Assembly: GCA_000333235.1 (NCBI GenBank)
Contig: CAPN01000049.1
Location: forward strand, 1-41,705
Source: Pseudoalteromonas luteoviolacea B = ATCC 29581
Lineage (GTDB): Bacteria; Pseudomonadota; Gammaproteobacteria; Enterobacterales; Alteromonadaceae
DNA: 41,705 bases
Direction of reading: 5' to 3'
This document shows, piece after piece, positions 39,256-41,705 of this stretch; position 1 is the first letter of the stretch, and each line of letters opens with the position of its first letter. Position numbers and translations under genes: made by a program. The notes beneath the pieces are model-generated. The model was not told the origin of the DNA and did no database searches. It saw only the letters and a list, made by a program, of their open reading frames with translations.

Positions 39256-39637
39256 TTGCAGCCGCTCCAAACGAGCCTTTTTCATCAACAGATAATGTAC
39301 CGCAACGATCGCTTGCTTGCGCTTTGCCAGTGATTGGTGTCGCCGTCAACGTAAATCGCTTATACGTATCTATTGTTTGAGTTTCGCTGGGTTGATACGT
39401 AAATTGATAGAAATCGGTTTGTGCAGCTGCATATTCTTTCGGATAACCACCTTGTCGAGTATACAAACGCTCAAGCACAGCAGCTTGCTGTACAAGCACC
39501 TGTTGTGCATCACTACGACGACTTTCTTGCATATATCGCGTGTAACTTGGCATCGCTAAACTATATAAAATACCTAAAATAGCGATTGCAATAAGCAACT
39601 CTACTAAAGTAAAACCCAGATTACGTTTTCTCAACAT
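39239..39637 (-). CDS. pilE: PilE-like type IV minor pilin
   Basis: The 132-residue prepilin starts MLRKRNLG, is cleaved before FTLVELLIAIAILGILYSLA, and has the SYTRYMQESRRSDAQQ helix and a C-terminal disulfide loop (DRCGTLSVDEKGSFGAAAND, then CWY). The frame extends to 39715, but GAGGT lies 5 bases before the ATG at 39637, which also gives the usual leader length. It is the first gene of the minor-pilin operon. PilE here is the Pseudomonas-type minor pilin, not the major subunit (inferred from operon context). Confidence 0.82.
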   Translation of the reverse strand: MLRKRNLGFTLVELLIAIAILGILYSLAMPSYTRYMQESRRSDAQQVLVQQAAVLERLYTRQGGYPKEYAAAQTDFYQFTYQPSETQTIDTYKRFTLTATPITGKAQASDRCGTLSVDEKGSFGAAANDCWY

Positions 39638-39652
39638 ATTACCTCGCACAAC

Positions 39653-39670
39653 AATGACATCGCTGTCATT
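39653..39670. promoter_or_regulatory. Inverted repeat just upstream of the pilin operon start
   Basis: AATGACA-TCGC-TGTCATT is a perfect 7-bp inverted repeat with a 4-base centre, 16 bases before the pilE ATG. It could be an operator or, in mRNA, a hairpin near the ribosome binding site. No sigma54 -24/-12 pair was found next to it. Confidence 0.4.
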
Positions 39671-39952
39671 TATCATTGCATTAAATTTGCTAATTTGTAA
39701 ACAACGCCATAACAATGAGCGTAAAGAATATCACGAGCGCGAACACTTAAAAAAGGGTACTAACAACACTTTAGTATTCTAAGAATGATTACTCTTGACG
39801 TGTGATATAGAAGATTTTCTCTTTTATTCATAAGGTTATGAACAAATCAAAAGAATACCTTAGACAATTACAGCGCATTACAATGATAAAAATATGCACG
39901 GTAACTTTGTGATAATCCGTTATTTGTGGTTTTTAGATTGTTACAGAGGGGA
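39671..39952. other. AT-rich intergenic region between the pilin operon and rplI
   Basis: This gap contains no convincing gene. It is AT-rich and should hold the promoter of the pilin operon (minus strand). I could not single out one -35/-10 pair. The rplI terminator lies at its far end (39953-39980). Confidence 0.5.
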
Positions 39953-39980
39953 AAAGTCGTGCGCTATTGCGCACGACTTT
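39953..39980 (-). terminator. Rho-independent terminator of rpsF-priB-rpsR-rplI
   Basis: AAAGTCGTGCGC-(4)-GCGCACGACTTT is a perfect 12-bp stem starting 12 bases after the rplI stop on the minus strand and ending in TTTTCCCC. The T run is short but the stem is strong. Confidence 0.85.
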
Positions 39981-39991
39981 GCTTAATCAAA

Positions 39992-40444
39992 TTAAGCTTC
40001 AGCGATAACGATTACTTTGATCGTTGTAGTAACTTCTGAGTGAAGTTGGATCGCTACGTCAAACTCACCTGTTTCACGGATTGAACCAAGTGGTAAACGT
40101 ACTTCTGACTTAGCTACTTCTAGGCCAACAGCAGTGATCGCATCAGCGATATCACGAGTACCGATTGAACCGAAAAGTTTACCTTCGTCGCCAGCTTTAG
40201 AAACTAGTGTTACTTCTGCAAGAGCAGCTAGTTTATCCGCGCGTGCTTGAGCAGAAGTCAACTCTTCAGCTACTTTTGCTTCAAGTTCTGCACGGCGTGC
40301 TTCGAAAGATTCAATATTAGCTTGAGTTGCTGGAACTGCTTTACCACGTGGGAAAAGGAAGTTACGAGCGAAGCCAGATTTAACAGCAACCTGGTCACCC
40401 AAGTTACCTAGGTTTGCGATCTTGTCTAGTAGAATAACTTGCAT
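39992..40444 (-). CDS. rplI: 50S ribosomal protein L9
   Basis: L9 binds near the L1 stalk base and stabilises ribosome spacing and frame maintenance. The 150-residue product has the N-terminal domain [20 protein letters not shown], with [20 protein letters not shown], the long central helix ([20 protein letters not shown]) and the C-terminal domain. Length equals the family norm. It is the last gene of the rpsF operon, 35 bases after rpsR, and is followed by a terminator. Confidence 0.97.
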   Translation of the reverse strand: MQVILLDKIANLGNLGDQVAVKSGFARNFLFPRGKAVPATQANIESFEARRAELEAKVAEELTSAQARADKLAALAEVTLVSKAGDEGKLFGSIGTRDIADAITAVGLEVAKSEVRLPLGSIRETGEFDVAIQLHSEVTTTIKVIVIAEA

Positions 40445-40479
40445 GTCTCTACACCTTTTAAAAACTGTTTAACCGCTGC

Positions 40480-40707
40480 TTACTTATGTAAGTCAGTGTA
40501 TGGAAGAAGTGCTAGGTAACGAGCGCGCTTGATAGCTGCTGCTAGTTGACGCTGATATTTAGCGCTAGTACCAGTGATACGGCTTGGTACGATTTTGCCA
40601 CTTTCAGTCACATAGTTTTTAAGAGTAGCTAGATCTTTGTAATCGATTTGTTGTACGCCTTCTGCTTTAAAACGGCAGAATTTACGACGTCTGAAATAAC
40701 GTGCCAT
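40480..40707 (-). CDS. rpsR: 30S ribosomal protein S18
   Basis: S18 pairs with S6 on the platform of the 30S subunit. The 75-residue product is [20 protein letters not shown] to LLPYTDLHK. The frame extends to 40722, but the family begins [13 protein letters not shown] and an AGGAAATTACTC ribosome binding site precedes the ATG at 40707. The single cysteine near the N-terminus is present. It lies between priB and rplI. Confidence 0.97.
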   Translation of the reverse strand: MARYFRRRKFCRFKAEGVQQIDYKDLATLKNYVTESGKIVPSRITGTSAKYQRQLAAAIKRARYLALLPYTDLHK

Positions 40708-40718
40708 GAGTAATTTCC

Positions 40719-41042
40719 TCAATTAATTCTTTCAATATGCTGGGCGTGTAATACCAGTTGACTCAAGCCATTTCGGCTTTCGTGTCGGTTTAAAAAACCG
40801 CGTATTTGTACTACTTGTCCAACGTATAAATGCTGTGTTTGAGCCTGAAATAGTTCTCCACTGGCAACCACCTGAAGACGAACATAGCTTTGTCGCTCCA
40901 ATCCTGCTTCTATTTGCGTCGAGCGATGCTCTAGCACAAACTGACAGTGTGAAATGCCGGCTGGGCTTTGGCTAAATTTAGGTGTTTTACACACCGTGCC
41001 AGATAAAACGAGTTGATTGCTAAACGGATCCGTTTGCACCAC
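40719..41042 (-). CDS. priB: Primosomal replication protein N (PriB)
   Basis: PriB is a single-stranded DNA-binding OB-fold protein that stabilises PriA at stalled forks for DnaB reloading. The 107-residue product shows [33 protein letters not shown] and the C-terminal [16 protein letters not shown], matching E. coli PriB. It starts at GTG (41042, with a second GTG just after it). The gene lies between rpsF and rpsR as in enterobacteria, and the start of rpsR is 11 bases after its stop. Confidence 0.93.
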   Translation of the reverse strand: MVQTDPFSNQLVLSGTVCKTPKFSQSPAGISHCQFVLEHRSTQIEAGLERQSYVRLQVVASGELFQAQTQHLYVGQVVQIRGFLNRHESRNGLSQLVLHAQHIERIN

Positions 41043-41079
41043 TCACCCCATCACCCTGAGTTTCAGATTCAATTAACGA

Positions 41080-41421
41080 TTAAGCAGATGCTGCTTCTTT
41101 TTTCTCTTCTTTTGCAAGAGGAGATGCTTCAGTTACCGCGTTTTTAGTACGCATAACTAGGTTACGAAGCACTGCATCGTTGTAGCGGAAAGAAGTTTCA
41201 AGCTCGTTGATTACTTCAGTAGGCGCTTCAACGTTCATTAGAACATAGTGTGCTTTGTGAAGCTTTTCGATTGGGTATGCCAATTGACGACGGCCCCAGT
41301 CTTCTAAACGGTGAATAGTACCGCCAGCTTCTGTGATAGAACCAGTATAACGCTCGATCATACCAGGTACTTGCTCACTTTGATCTGGGTGAACCATGAA
41401 TACGATTTCGTAATGACGCAT
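41080..41421 (-). CDS. rpsF: 30S ribosomal protein S6
   Basis: S6 forms a heterodimer with S18 on the 30S platform. The 113-residue product is [20 protein letters not shown] with [20 protein letters not shown] and a short charged, alanine-rich tail. It lacks the long poly-glutamate tail of E. coli S6. It is the first gene of the rpsF-priB-rpsR-rplI operon, with AAGGAATATCC as ribosome binding site. Confidence 0.97.
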   Translation of the reverse strand: MRHYEIVFMVHPDQSEQVPGMIERYTGSITEAGGTIHRLEDWGRRQLAYPIEKLHKAHYVLMNVEAPTEVINELETSFRYNDAVLRNLVMRTKNAVTEASPLAKEEKKEAASA

Positions 41422-41445
41422 GGATATTCCTTACGGTTAATTAAG

Positions 41446-41481
41446 CCTTGTCCCGTTTCGGCCAGTCGGGTTAAGGCAAGG
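41446..41481 (-). promoter_or_regulatory. rpsF leader hairpin, probable S6:S18 binding site
   Basis: On the minus strand CCTTG-...-CCCG-ACTGGCCGAAA-CGGG-a-CAAGG forms a two-part stem with an asymmetric internal loop and a CCG in the apical loop, 25 bases before the rpsF ATG. The known S6:S18 complex-binding leader has a CCG presented by a similar hairpin. The match is by eye; autoregulation is an inference. Confidence 0.55.
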
Positions 41482-41511
41482 AACGATAGTTACAAGGCCG
41501 AAAGAGCGCGT

Positions 41512-41540
41512 ATTTTACGTGTAGTGCTAAAATTAAGCAA
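41512..41540 (-). promoter_or_regulatory. Candidate sigma70 promoter for rpsF operon
   Basis: On the minus strand TTGCTT (41535-41540) and TAAAAT (41512-41517) are 17 bases apart, followed by a GC-rich discriminator (ACGCGC) as in growth-rate-controlled ribosomal promoters. It lies about 90 bases before the rpsF ATG. Confidence 0.7.
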
Positions 41541-41612
41541 TAAAATTTATTTAAGAATTAAAGCAAGGAATAGATTTTTTGGAATTTCAGAGGATTACGC
41601 TAAAAGAGAGAT

Positions 41613-41688
41613 TGGAGCGGCACATGAGGTTCGAACTCATGACCTCAACCTTGGCAAGGTTGCGCTCTACCAGCTGAGCTAGTGCCGC
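41613..41688 (-). tRNA. tRNA-Gly (anticodon GCC)
   Basis: The minus-strand sequence folds as a 76-base cloverleaf: acceptor GCGGCAC/GTGCCGC, D arm GCTC..GAGC, anticodon stem CAACC/GGTTG with loop TTGCCAA (anticodon GCC), T arm TGAG-TTCGAAC-CTCA, and an encoded CCA tail. It lies upstream of the rpsF promoter on the same strand, near the window edge; further tRNA genes may follow outside. Confidence 0.95.
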
Positions 41689-41705
41689 TTCATAGTTTGC
41701 TCGTT

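Overview
The window looks like a chromosomal segment of a marine gammaproteobacterium of the Alteromonadales, most plausibly Pseudoalteromonas or a close relative. This placement is inferred from the near-enterobacterial ribosomal and RNA polymerase genes, the rpsF-priB-rpsR-rplI order, the AT-leaning base composition, and the mix of c-di-GMP, type IV pilus and sulfate genes. It has not been tested by a database search. No prophage, insertion sequence, CRISPR array or integrase was seen.

Region 1 (1-15830, all minus strand) is the core transcription and translation block. In transcription order it reads tRNA-Trp, secE, nusG, rplK, rplA, rplJ, rplL, rpoB, rpoC, rpsL, rpsG, fusA and the first 94 bases of tuf. 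Conserved control elements can be seen: a promoter for tRNA-Trp, terminators or attenuators after nusG, rplA, rplL and rpoC, the L10-binding rplJ leader, a strong promoter before rpsL, and the conserved rpsL-rpsG spacer.

Region 2 (16000-23802) has a minus-strand gene of unknown function divergent from a plus-strand sulfur assimilation cluster: cysG (siroheme), cysD and cysN (ATP sulfurylase), an SLC13-type permease with RCK_C domains, cysC (APS kinase) and cysQ (PAP phosphatase). Together these import and activate sulfate, recycle PAP and make the siroheme that sulfite reductase needs.

Region 3 (23877-31115) is a signalling patch. A membrane PAS-GGDEF-EAL protein (minus) is divergent from an overlapping pair: a substrate-binding lipoprotein and a HAMP-PAS-GGDEF-EAL protein. 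These are followed by the zinc regulator zur, a CheX-like protein and yjbQ. An intrinsic-terminator-like hairpin lies inside the first codons of yjbQ.

Region 4 (31218-35838, minus) holds an ECF sigma / anti-sigma / DUF4097-type operon behind a candidate self-recognised promoter (AACC-N16-CGTC), followed by dnaB and alr, which overlap by one base.

Region 5 (35839-39715) holds a structured intergenic element, likely a dispersed repeat, and a tightly overlapping minor-pilin operon in the order pilE-like, fimT/gspH-like, pilV, pilW, pilX-like. The pilX-like product is unusually large (576 aa, with a DUF7305-like C-terminus), and no pilY1 is present here.

Region 6 (39953-41688, minus) is tRNA-Gly, then rpsF-priB-rpsR-rplI with a promoter, a probable S6:S18-binding leader hairpin and a terminator.

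Most of the window is ordinary core genome. The most interesting parts are the lipoprotein/c-di-GMP pair, the oversized PilX-like minor pilin, the ECF/DUF4097 module, the structured element at 35917-36133 and the terminator buried in yjbQ.
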